Below, piece after piece: positions 47,601 through 57,300 of a DNA stretch of 60,206 nt (positions are counted from its first letter, which is position 1; the number at the start of each line of letters is the position of its first letter). The notes below the pieces were generated by a model that did no database searches, was not told the origin of the DNA, and saw only the letters and a program-made list of their open reading frames with translations. The DNA lies in contig NZ_LIVM01000014.1 in the NCBI RefSeq assembly GCF_001418685.1, positions 1-60,206 on the forward strand. The letters run 5' to 3'. The translations under genes were made by a program, and so were the position numbers. Origin of the DNA: Apibacter mensalis (GTDB lineage: Bacteria > Bacteroidota > Bacteroidia > Flavobacteriales > Weeksellaceae).

Positions 47601-48876
47601 GGAAGATGAATCACATAAACAACATTCACATATTCTTTCCATTGAAAAGAAAATTAAATACGATAAATTCCATGAAAATGGTTCCCGACAATCCCGGTTT
47701 ATCTATCCGACCTCTAATTTTCGAGAGGAAGCCAAAAAGAAATTAAAAGAAATTTTGGTTTCTTATAAAACTAAAAATAAGGTGGTAACTGTTAATATAA
47801 ATAAACCTAAAAAGAAAGGAGGATATTCACCCAAGCATGAACTCACTCCAAGGGGACCCTTGCATAAAGAAACCATATATGGTATGATAAGAATTTTACA
47901 CACCAAAGAAATAAAAGTTTCTTCTAAACTCAATTTTGAAACTGTTGTAAGGATACAAAACCCAAGGTACAGAAATGCTTTATTAGAGCGATTGAAGGAT
48001 AATTTCAATGACCCTAAAAAAGCTTTTTCGGGTACAAATTCGTTAACCAAAAATCCTGTTTTTTTGACTGCTAATTCTACTGAGACAGTACCTGAAAAAG
48101 TAACCATACAATGGTTTGAAAAGGTTTATACGATAAGAAAACCTATAAATCCCACTAATTTTAAAAATGAAAAAAATATAGAAAAAGTGCTGGACCCCAC
48201 CATCCGGACTCTTTTAAAAAAACGATTACAAGAATACAATGGAAATGCTAAAGAAGCCTTTTCAGATTTGGAGAAGAACCCAATCTGGTTAAATCAAGAA
48301 AAAGGCATTTGCATCAAAACGGTAACTATAACCGGGATTAGCAATGTAGAATCTCTTCATACTAAGAAAGACCATTTCGGAAAGGAGCTTTTAGATATAA
48401 ACGGCAATCCTATTCCGGTAGATTTTGTAAGTACAGGAAATAATCATCATGTGGCTATATATGAGGATTCAGAAGGAAATTTACAGGAAAAGGTGGTCAG
48501 TTTTTACGAAGCTGTCGAAAGAGTTAATCAAGGACTTCCCGTAATTGACACGTTATATAATTTGGATTTAGGTTGGAAGTTTCTTTTTACCATGAAGCAA
48601 AACGAAATGTTTTTATTTCCTGCAGATGATTTTGACCCGAATGATATAGATATATATGATGAGAAAAATTTAATCTTGATTTCCAAACATCTATTTCGAG
48701 TCCAAAAATTATCTTCTAAAGATTACTGTTTTAGGCATCATTTGGAAACCAGTATTAATTTCAACGATCCTGCCTTGAAAGGGATAACCTGGAGAAGAGA
48801 AAGCCCTAACGGACTTAGAAATCTAGTTAAGGTTCGTCTAAACCATTTAGGGAAAATCGTTCATATAGGAGAATAG
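44689..48876 (+). CDS. cas9: CRISPR-associated endonuclease Cas9, type II-C
   Basis: Cas9 is the crRNA/tracrRNA-guided DNA nuclease. The 1395-residue protein appears complete. RuvC-I is KKILGLDVGVASIGWAVV with Asp10; an Arg-rich bridge helix follows (RTLARSSRRNLQRFRLRRK). RuvC-II is IRLEMARELKKN with Glu698. The HNH domain is YDIDHIIPQSKVLDDSFSNK with catalytic His782. RuvC-III is RHHAIDALVVAF with His946 and Asp950. Residues about 1085-1205 contain two related segments (PRYRNALLERL ... AFSGTNSLTKNPVFL and PTIRTLLKKRL ... AFSDLEKNPIWLN). The length fits the long II-C proteins of Flavobacteriia. A cas1 pseudogene and cas2 follow, and no csn2 or cas4 is present, supporting subtype II-C. Confidence 0.97.
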   Translation: MSFKKILGLDVGVASIGWAVVRENEENPNFNTITKLGVRVVPITSDEKLNFEKGKSITSNAERTLARSSRRNLQRFRLRRKNLIAILLQNQIITPTTPLTEKGKFTTFETLKIRAKATKEKIELEELARVLLHINKKRGYKSSRKVKNSEDGKAIDGMEAAKILYENKLTPGQYTYQLLEKGSNKIPDFYCSDLQIEWEVIWNFQKQFYPNLLTEDFKKELKGIGQRATAALFLKKYGIYTALNKGKREEKKLQAYKWRSKSVSEKIPVEELAYVIAEINSHITNSSGYLGTISDRSKELYFNQQTIGENLYAQVAKNTHAKLKNQVFLRQDYSAEFEQIWETQAKFHPQLTPELKKKIRDSIIFYQRKLRSQKRLISICEFENREIEIIKNGKKKKKKIGLKAAPKSSPLFQEFKIWQVLNNIVIKQEGKDRLLTWEEKELLFTELNIKGNISGQKALALLKLSPKDTKINVTILEGNHTQEQLYRVYLRILGMEGYDVFDLLKIPENQDEIKPADSKISAAEIKETVKSVFKTCSISPSILDFDPLLPNPEFENQSSYQLWHLLYSYEGDSSPSGNEKLLELLKNKFGFKKEHALLLASISYTYIYGNLSSKAMRKIYPYSKENTYSEACMLAGYRHSKNALPREELVKYQLKDRLEILPKNSLRNPVVEKVLNQLINLVNSLMDEYGAFDEIRLEMARELKKNAKEREKWSKNIADATSRNQKHAEILKKDFKISNPSKNDLIRYRLYLELKANGYNDLYTNTYIDINYLFTHRYDIDHIIPQSKVLDDSFSNKVLVPRQANLEKSNLTAFDYISHQGKEKEEHYLNVITELYKRGSISETKYKNLQKKGNEIGEGFINRDLKNTQYIVRKAREILSLITPNVVTTTGEITAKLRKDWNLINSMKELNMDKFRNARLTELVENSRGEKKEIIIDWNKRNDQRHHAIDALVVAFTTRNHVQYLNYMNAREDESHKQHSHILSIEKKIKYDKFHENGSRQSRFIYPTSNFREEAKKKLKEILVSYKTKNKVVTVNINKPKKKGGYSPKHELTPRGPLHKETIYGMIRILHTKEIKVSSKLNFETVVRIQNPRYRNALLERLKDNFNDPKKAFSGTNSLTKNPVFLTANSTETVPEKVTIQWFEKVYTIRKPINPTNFKNEKNIEKVLDPTIRTLLKKRLQEYNGNAKEAFSDLEKNPIWLNQEKGICIKTVTITGISNVESLHTKKDHFGKELLDINGNPIPVDFVSTGNNHHVAIYEDSEGNLQEKVVSFYEAVERVNQGLPVIDTLYNLDLGWKFLFTMKQNEMFLFPADDFDPNDIDIYDEKNLILISKHLFRVQKLSSKDYCFRHHLETSINFNDPALKGITWRRESPNGLRNLVKVRLNHLGKIVHIGE

Positions 48877-48884
48877 CAAAAATT

Positions 48885-50112
<1,228 letters not shown>

Positions 50113-50130
50113 TTTATACATCTCTAAACA

Positions 50131-50160
50131 AACAAAAAACCCATTGATAATCAACGGGTT
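50131..50160 (-). terminator. Terminator of the CRISPR array transcript
   Basis: On the minus strand AACCCGTTGATTATCAATGG forms most of a hairpin (AACCC/GGGTT plus TTGA/TCAA, one mismatch) that is followed by TTTTTTGTTTG. On the plus strand no T run follows. It lies just beyond the last repeat, showing that the array is read from right to left towards cas2. Confidence 0.7.
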
Positions 50161-50170
50161 AAATATTGAG

Positions 50171-50525
50171 GCTGTGATGTATCACTACAACTAAAAAAAT
50201 TTGAAAGCAATTCACAACGATATTACTTCTGTGTTAGCAGAAGGTAACGCTGTGATGTATCACAAAAATAAAAAAATTTGAAAGCAATTCACAACAATAT
50301 GAACAAAGAAAGTATTATAATGTTCGCTGAAATATATTGCAAAAATAATAAAATTCGAAAATAATTCATAATGCATCAGGAAAAATTTTTAATAAAGCAT
50401 GTTGTTATGTATCATTACAACTAATAAAACTTGAAAGCAATTCACAACACTAAGTATACTTCTTGGTAATAAATTAAAGTTGTGAATTATCACTAAAATA
50501 ATATATTTAAAAAGCATTCAATCTT
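50171..50525 (-). CRISPR. Short, decaying type II-C CRISPR array (5 repeats, 4 spacers)
   Basis: Repeats lie at 50171-50218, 50249-50295, 50326-50372, 50401-50448 and about 50479-50525, separated by spacers of 30, 30, 28 and 30 bases. On the minus strand a repeat begins GTTGTGAATTGCTTTCAAAT and ends GATACATCACAGC. The third repeat differs from the second at about 11 of 47 positions, mostly C-to-T or G-to-A on one strand or the other. The fifth is also strongly decayed. Orientation is set by the tracrRNA pairing and the terminator at 50131-50160, so the decayed fifth repeat is the first transcribed. I noticed no match of the spacers to the rest of the window. Confidence 0.9.
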
Positions 50526-50704
50526 AATATTATACCGAATACTAAAGATAAAAATGATTTCAATTTTGCAAATATATAAAAATTATTTTTTTTATCTAAT
50601 AACATAATAAGTACACTCTTTTTATACATCAAAACAAAAGAAAAAAAACAGAAAAACAACTAAAAATTAGCGCTTTATATATATAAGTGTTAAAATCATC
50701 TTAT

Positions 50705-50739
50705 TTTGGAATAATATTTTAAATCAGTTTATATATTTG
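50705..50739 (+). promoter_or_regulatory. Putative tgt operon promoter
   Basis: TTTG at 50705-50708 and TATATTTG at 50732-50739 resemble the Bacteroidetes -33/-7 pair with 23 bases between. The start codon is at 50745, so the mRNA would be nearly leaderless. Confidence 0.5.
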
Positions 50740-50744
50740 CATTT

Positions 50745-51875
50745 ATGTTTTTTAGTAGTAACATTAAGGATAAAAATTCTAAAGCAAGGGCCGGTATTTT
50801 GCAAACTGATCATGGTAAAATAGAAACTCCTATTTTTATGCCGGTTGGAACGGTAGGGTCTGTAAAATCAGTTCATCAGAGAGAATTAAAAGAGGATATT
50901 AATGCTCAGATAATTTTAGGAAATACCTATCATCTATATCTTAGACCTGGAACAGATATTTTATATAAAGCTGGCGGATTACATAAATTTATCAATTGGA
51001 ATCGTCCTGTTCTTACAGATAGTGGCGGTTATCAGGTTTTTTCTCTTTCACAAACTAGAAAAATTCAAGAAGAAGGGGTAAAGTTTAAATCTCACATTGA
51101 CGGGTCATACCATTTTTTTACGCCAGAAAAATCTATGGAAATTCAACGTTTTATTGGGGGAGATATCTTTATGGCTTTTGATGAATGTACTCCTTATCCT
51201 TGTGATTATTCGTATGCTAAAAATTCGTTAACGATTACACATCAATGGCTGAAACGTTGTGTGAAATGGTGTGATGAAAATCCGGAGTTTTATAACTACA
51301 AACAGCACTTATTCCCTATTGTACAAGGAAGCACATTTGACGACTTACGTAAATTTTCTGCAGAATTTATTTCTTCTGTCCATGCTGATGGTAATGCGAT
51401 CGGTGGACTAAGTGTTGGTGAACCGGAAGAAGAAATGTACCGAATTACCGATTTGGTAACCGATATTTTACCTCTTGATAAACCACGGTATTTAATGGGT
51501 GTAGGTACCCCCTGGAATATTCTGGAATCTATTTCTTTGGGTATTGATATGATGGATTGTGTAATGCCTACTCGGAATGCGAGAAACGGAATGCTATTTA
51601 CTTGGGATGGCGTCATTAATATAAAAAATAAAAAATGGGCCGATGATTTTTCTGAATTGGATACTAAGGGAACTGCTTTTGTTGATCATGATTACTCCAA
51701 AGCGTATTTAAGGCATTTGTTTTCTGCTAATGAATTTTTAGGAAAACAAATTGCTTCTGTTCATAATCTTGCTTTTTATTTGGACTTGGTTAAAACTGCC
51801 CGAAAACATATTATAGAGGGTGATTTTACAAGTTGGAAAAAATCTGTAATTCCGCAGCTAAGAAATAGATTATGA
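50745..51875 (+). CDS. tgt: tRNA-guanine transglycosylase (queuine tRNA-ribosyltransferase)
   Basis: Tgt exchanges the wobble guanine of certain tRNAs for a queuine precursor. The 376-residue protein has the TIM-barrel signatures IFMPVGTVGSVKSVHQ, ILGNTYHLYLRPG, VLTDSGGYQVFSLS with the catalytic Asp, IGGLSVGEPEEEMYR, and DMMDCVMPTRNARNGMLFTW. The CxCxxC zinc site present in proteobacterial Tgt is replaced by KGTAFVDHDYSKAYLRHL, so no zinc ligands are visible apart from histidine. I believe this is usual in Bacteroidetes. It overlaps the next gene by four bases. Confidence 0.95.
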   Translation: MFFSSNIKDKNSKARAGILQTDHGKIETPIFMPVGTVGSVKSVHQRELKEDINAQIILGNTYHLYLRPGTDILYKAGGLHKFINWNRPVLTDSGGYQVFSLSQTRKIQEEGVKFKSHIDGSYHFFTPEKSMEIQRFIGGDIFMAFDECTPYPCDYSYAKNSLTITHQWLKRCVKWCDENPEFYNYKQHLFPIVQGSTFDDLRKFSAEFISSVHADGNAIGGLSVGEPEEEMYRITDLVTDILPLDKPRYLMGVGTPWNILESISLGIDMMDCVMPTRNARNGMLFTWDGVINIKNKKWADDFSELDTKGTAFVDHDYSKAYLRHLFSANEFLGKQIASVHNLAFYLDLVKTARKHIIEGDFTSWKKSVIPQLRNRL

Positions 51876-52972
51876 TCACTATTTTGGATCGATATATTAT
51901 TCGAAACTTTCTGGGGACCCTGTTTTTCATGCTGCTGCTGTTAATTGCTGTATTTGTCATCATCGACATACAAAGTCATTATCAGGAATTCAGCGAAAAC
52001 GGATTTTCCGTGTTGGATACGCTGAAATTGTACTATCCGTTTTATGTCATATGGGCGGTGAATGTCTTTGCTTCCATACTGGTTTTTATTTCAGTAATTT
52101 ATTTTACTTCTCGAATGGCAAACAATACGGAAATTGTTGCCATTACCAGCGCAGGAACAAGCTTCTTCAGATTTTCACGACCTTATTTTATAGTCGGATT
52201 CATGATTGCTTTAGGTTCTTTTATGACCAATCATTTCCTACTTCCTTGGGCAAATATCAAAAAGAATGAATTTAATGTAAAAATTCTTACCGGAAACAAA
52301 AAAGATGCTTATATGGCCAATCAAAATATATCTGCACAAATTTCTCCTTCAGAATATATTTTTGTAAACAGCTATAACCGGCAAATGAAAAGAGGTACCG
52401 GATTTTTATATCAGAAATTTAATGAAAACAGGATATTACTTCATGAATTACGTTCTGCTGAAATATATTGGTCAGAAGAAGACAATACCTATGTCTTAGG
52501 CAATTATTATGAAAAGAAAATGTCTTCCAACGGGAACATATCATCATTAAATAACGGACGTATTTTAAAAAAACATTTTAACTTTACACCTGATGAATTA
52601 TTACCTGAAGCCTTCGTAGCAGAAACTATGAATACTCCCGAATTAAAAAAATTTATAAATAAAGAAAAGTTAAGAGGAGCTAATAATGTAAACATTTACC
52701 TCAATGAGCTTCATCAAAGAACCAGTTCTTCAATAGCTGTAATCATCCTTACTTTTCTTGCCTTATCTCTTTCATCAATCAAAAAAAGAGGAGGATTAGG
52801 AATTAACTTAGCTATAGGAATATCCTGTGCTTTTTTATACATATTTTCTTTTCAAGCCTTACAAGTATTTTCTTCCAAAGGAATTTTACCTCCTTGGTTT
52901 GCCGTATGGCTTCCTAATATAATTTTCGGTATAATAACTTTAATTCTTTATGTAAAACGTGCGTATGCATAA
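51872..52972 (+). CDS. LptF/LptG-family permease (YjgP/YjgQ)
   Basis: The 366-residue protein is a permease of the Lpt system that extracts lipopolysaccharide from the inner membrane. It has three N-terminal membrane helices (FLGTLFFMLLLLIAVFVII; FYVIWAVNVFASILVFISV; FSRPYFIVGFMIALGSF), a central beta-jellyroll periplasmic domain (about residues 130-265), and three C-terminal helices (SIAVIILTFLALSLSSIKKR; GINLAIGISCAFLYIFSFQA; NIIFGIITLILYVKR). Coupling to tgt by an ATGA overlap is common in Bacteroidetes. LptG is the likelier match but LptF cannot be excluded. Confidence 0.92.
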   Translation: MITILDRYIIRNFLGTLFFMLLLLIAVFVIIDIQSHYQEFSENGFSVLDTLKLYYPFYVIWAVNVFASILVFISVIYFTSRMANNTEIVAITSAGTSFFRFSRPYFIVGFMIALGSFMTNHFLLPWANIKKNEFNVKILTGNKKDAYMANQNISAQISPSEYIFVNSYNRQMKRGTGFLYQKFNENRILLHELRSAEIYWSEEDNTYVLGNYYEKKMSSNGNISSLNNGRILKKHFNFTPDELLPEAFVAETMNTPELKKFINKEKLRGANNVNIYLNELHQRTSSSIAVIILTFLALSLSSIKKRGGLGINLAIGISCAFLYIFSFQALQVFSSKGILPPWFAVWLPNIIFGIITLILYVKRAYA

Positions 52973-52992
52973 AAATAATATTTAATTCTATT

Positions 52993-53187
52993 ATGGAGAA
53001 AAAAAAAATTGTTAATTTTATAGCATGTATAATTGGTGTCTATTTAATAATCCGTTCATTTTTCTGGTATACCCGTTCTCAAGGTGATCCTTCTCAAAAT
53101 AAATTTTTTGCTATAATTTATTTTTGTATTGGAATATTAGCAATAATCATTCAGTTAATCGTAAATTATATTAAGAAAAAGAAATAA
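52993..53187 (+). CDS. Small two-helix membrane protein
   Basis: The 64-residue protein has two membrane helices (FIACIIGVYLIIRSFFWYT and FFAIIYFCIGILAIIIQLIV) joined by a short polar loop and ends in a basic KKKK tail. It lies 20 bases after the Lpt permease and 6 bases before tsaB, so it is surely translated within the operon. I do not recognise a family, and there is no basis for a function. Confidence 0.7.
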   Translation: MEKKKIVNFIACIIGVYLIIRSFFWYTRSQGDPSQNKFFAIIYFCIGILAIIIQLIVNYIKKKK

Positions 53188-53193
53188 ATTGCA

Positions 53194-53862
53194 ATGGCAA
53201 TCAACATTCTTCATATAGAAACTTCTTCAAAAAACTGTTCGGTAGCGATTGGAACAGAGGGTAAAATAAATTCTTATTGTGAAGAAATATACCAAGATTA
53301 TAAACATAGCGAAAATCTTCATTTATTTATACAATGGGCTCTTGAAGGTGCAAAGCTTACGCTTTCGGATATTCATGCCGTATCTGTAGGAAAGGGGCCT
53401 GGATCTTATACGGGTTTACGAATAGGAGTAGCTGCAGCCAAAGGATTTTGTTTTGGAAATGATATCCCGCTAATCTCCGTAAATTCTTTGTATATCTTAG
53501 CCTTTCCCTATTTCAATTCAGAATATGATTATATTATTCCGGTAATGGATGCAAGAAGGATGGAAATTTACACCTCAGTTTTAGATAAAAAAGGGGAATA
53601 TCTTGTAGAAACTCACGCACATATTTTAAATGAAAAATCTTTTGAACAACTAAATAATAAAAAAATATTATTTGTAGGGGATGCCGTTGAAAAAACAGAA
53701 AATTTCTTGAAAGGAATTTCTTTTCATATGGAAAAAGCTACCTTTGTTAATGCTTATCCACAATCAAAAAATATGATTGACATCTCCTATAAAAAATTTC
53801 AAAACACTATTTTTGAAGATGTCGCTTATTTCGATCCTTTTTATTTAAAAAATTGGAAATAA
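53194..53862 (+). CDS. tsaB: tRNA threonylcarbamoyladenosine biosynthesis protein TsaB
   Basis: TsaB is the partner of TsaD in making the t6A modification next to the anticodon of ANN-reading tRNAs. The 222-residue protein has the actin-like fold signatures ILHIETSSKNCSVAIG, AVSVGKGPGSYTGLRIGVAA and IIPVMDARRMEIYTSVLD. The length is normal. It is the last gene of a likely tgt-lpt-small protein-tsaB operon. No clear terminator hairpin was seen after it. Confidence 0.95.
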   Translation: MAINILHIETSSKNCSVAIGTEGKINSYCEEIYQDYKHSENLHLFIQWALEGAKLTLSDIHAVSVGKGPGSYTGLRIGVAAAKGFCFGNDIPLISVNSLYILAFPYFNSEYDYIIPVMDARRMEIYTSVLDKKGEYLVETHAHILNEKSFEQLNNKKILFVGDAVEKTENFLKGISFHMEKATFVNAYPQSKNMIDISYKKFQNTIFEDVAYFDPFYLKNWK

Positions 53863-54383
53863 ATTTCTTAAGTTTAATATTTTTATCTTACACGTAACTT
53901 ACCTTATAATTTTTACAAGTAAATATTATTGAAAAGATTTACATTATACTAAAACTGTTTAATATCTGTTGGTAAAAGACTTTAATTGGTTTTACTTATT
54001 TTTATAATACTATTAAAATTATTTTTTTTATAAAATTATTTCTATAAAATGCCAACTATTATTTTAATTCACACATATTCTACCAGAATCTAATAGTAAT
54101 TATTTATATAATTATAATTAAATTAATGATTAAATAGATTATTTTATATGAAATTTTCAATTAACATCTTAATAATAATATAAAAATATTTGTATTTTTA
54201 CAAAATTGTGAGTGTGTAATCAGCTTTAGTTTATGTCATTTAAATAGTTTTTTATTGTGCTCTATGATATTTGTTCATCCATTGCTATTTAAATATTCTT
54301 TATTAACTATAAACCTAATTATATTACCTCATTCACATGGATAATTTAATTGATTATATAATTTTTTGATCAATAGTTGATAT
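53863..54383. other. 520 bases without a gene, probable promoter region of the giant protein gene
   Basis: Very AT-rich, with many near-palindromic A/T tracts and no reading frame. I could not choose one promoter with confidence. Confidence 0.5.
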
Positions 54384-57300
54384 ATGAAACATTTATACTT
54401 TGTTCTTATTTTATTGCAAACTATAGGCATTGGATCCCTTTGCTCACAAGAGAAAAATCCAATACTTACAGAACCTTATGAAACACTTAATGACAGAACC
54501 TATCAGCACCTAATTATGTATGGACAAAGTTTGTCCACCGGTGCCCAGTCTTATCCCGCTTTATCCACTGAAAGCATAGAGGGTAATTATATGATAGGAG
54601 ATCAGGTCTGGATTAAGCAGGGAAATACCAATTTCACAGAATTTAATCCGCTCAAAGCTTCTACTGCCATTATGTACCAAAATTACCCAAAAAACAGGGC
54701 GTCCATCACTTTGGCGGAAACTCCTTTGGTTGGGTTAGTGAATCATTTACAATTAAAACAGCCCAAAGCAAGGATTAAATACCTGGCTTCTTCCGACGGA
54801 GAAAATGGAAAAAGTATTGAAGCTTTATCTAAAGAAGGATATTTTAGCACCAACTACTATAAAGAACATTTTTTAAAATCTATTGAATCTGCTGCCGGAA
54901 TTGCAAGATCAAACGGTTATAAAATGGTTACTCCGGCTATTTTCTGGCTGCAGGGAGAATATAATTACTTTACCATTCATGATGATAATACTAAGGGGGC
55001 AACACTTGACAAATTTGGATACAAAAAGCTGTTAGTTGATTTAAAAAATGATATGCAGAAAGATATCATGAATACTTACGGCCAAACTAAGAAACCTGTT
55101 TTTATTACCTACCAAGTAGGATCACTGCGTAAAGATGACAATCTCAACATTGGACTTGCACAATTAGAGTTATCTAATACCTATGATGATATTATTAATG
55201 CCGGTCCCATCTATCACTTGCCCCATAGAGGAATCCATATGGATGCCAATGGATACAGATGGTACGGTGAAATGTTGGCGAAAGTATATTATAAAACCCA
55301 AGTGTTAGGTGAAGACTTTAAACCCTTACAACCTAAACAAATTTATCGTATTTCATCTAAGTCTATAGGTGTCGTATTTCATGTACCCCAACCGCCTCTT
55401 GTATTTGATACAAATTTAGTACAAGCTCTTCCCAATTATGGGTTTAAATTAAAGAATAATGGAGTATTACAAAATATTTCTGATGTAAAAATCGATTCAA
55501 ATAATAATACGGTTATAATAAGTTGCGATAACGATATTATCGGAAATGTAGAGGTAATATACGGACAGCAAGATATATATCTTAATGGTAAATTATTGAT
55601 AAAAGCCGGAAATCTAAGGGATAGTGATAATTATCCTGCCTTTTTTACTTATGTTGATTTAGATGCTAAAAAGGATGGAGAATATATTTATCCAAGAGAA
55701 AAATCAGAAACTACCTTAAGACCCGACAATGAACCTAAAGATAAAGACGGAAGCTTTTTACATGGTAAGCCTTATCCATTATATAATTTTAGTGTAGCTT
55801 TCAGTTATACACTTGATGCAAATAGAACCTCTGTTTTTATGCCTAGTTTTAGTCCTAAACAAGATATTTTATACGTTAAAAAAGGCAGTAACGGAGACGG
55901 GAGTTCTTGGGCAAATGCATTAGGTGAATTAGCAGATGCATTAAAGATTGCCGGAGAACAAAATTTAGGAAATAATATATTTGTTAAGCAAATTTGGGTT
56001 TCCCAAGGAACTTATTCTCCTTTATATGTTGCGGGAGATGGAGGAAATCAGGTAAATGATCGTTCTTTTGTATTACCGAAAAATGTTGAAATTTATGGCG
56101 GTTTTTCAGGAACTGAAACTTCTGTAAATCAAAGAGATTGGAAAAATAATGTTACTACGTTGCTGGGGGATAATGTTTATCACGTTGTTATTTCATCCGG
56201 AGATGTTGGAAAAACTATTCTAGACGGCTTTACTATTAAAGGGGGGAACGCAAGTCTTCGTAGCGATAATTGCTTAAGAGCTTTTAAAGCTCCGTGTCAC
56301 ATAATTGTAAATAATAGTTGGATCTATACCGGATACGGTGGAGGAATATATCTTTCCAATTCATCGCCAAAATTAAAAAATTTGATTGTTTCGGAAAATA
56401 ATGCCGTGGATGCCGGAGGGGGTATACTAATTGATGTATCCAACTCTTTTTTAAGCAATATTACTATTACCGATAATAAATTGATCAGTGATAAAGCCAT
56501 AGGGGGGGGCGGTATTTATACCTATAAATCATCTCCTGTTTTACTTGATGTTTCTATAGTTAACAACAAAATAGAAACATTCAATAATAATGCTGTTGGT
56601 GCCGGAATATTTAATAAAGAATCAAAACAACCTACACTGACTAACGTGATCATTTCAGACAACAGTATCATTAATTTTAAATATAGATATTTGGTAGGCA
56701 AAGGTGGGGGTATTTACAATAAAAACTCGAGTCTGCTTTTAACTAATTCGTTAATCACTAGAAACAAGTCCGGCGAAGGAGGGGGGATTTATATTGATGA
56801 ATCAGAAAAATCTGTATTTACTAACCTAACTATTTCCGATAACGAAGTTTCAAATAATAAAGGTAGTGGTCTTTATTGTAACAACGCTAACCCTACTATT
56901 AACAATAGTATTATTTGGGGCAATAAGCCCAATACATCCAATAATGATTTAAATAATGCTCCTATTTTTAACTACAGTTTAGTTGAGTATAATACTTCCA
57001 CCAATAACAATAATATAAACGGCCAAACTGATCCTTTATTCGAGGAAGGTTATAAACTAAACCCCAATAGTCCTGTAATAAACAAAGGTAACAATGATTA
57101 TATAACCAGAATCAATAAAGATTTAGCCAACAACCCTCGAGTAGTTAAAAATACCATTGATTTAGGTGCTTATGAATATCAAAATGAAGTCTCTTGCGTT
57201 AGTTTAAGTAATATATTAATCAATGATACGGAAGTAACGTATGATGGAACACCTAAAGAAATTATTTTAAACAATCTACCCGATCATATAACCAAAGAAA

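Noticed and set aside
50219-50478. Self-targeting spacers matching other parts of the window
   Set aside because: I looked for parts of the four spacers by eye and found no match, but an exhaustive search cannot be done by hand, so neither presence nor absence is claimed.
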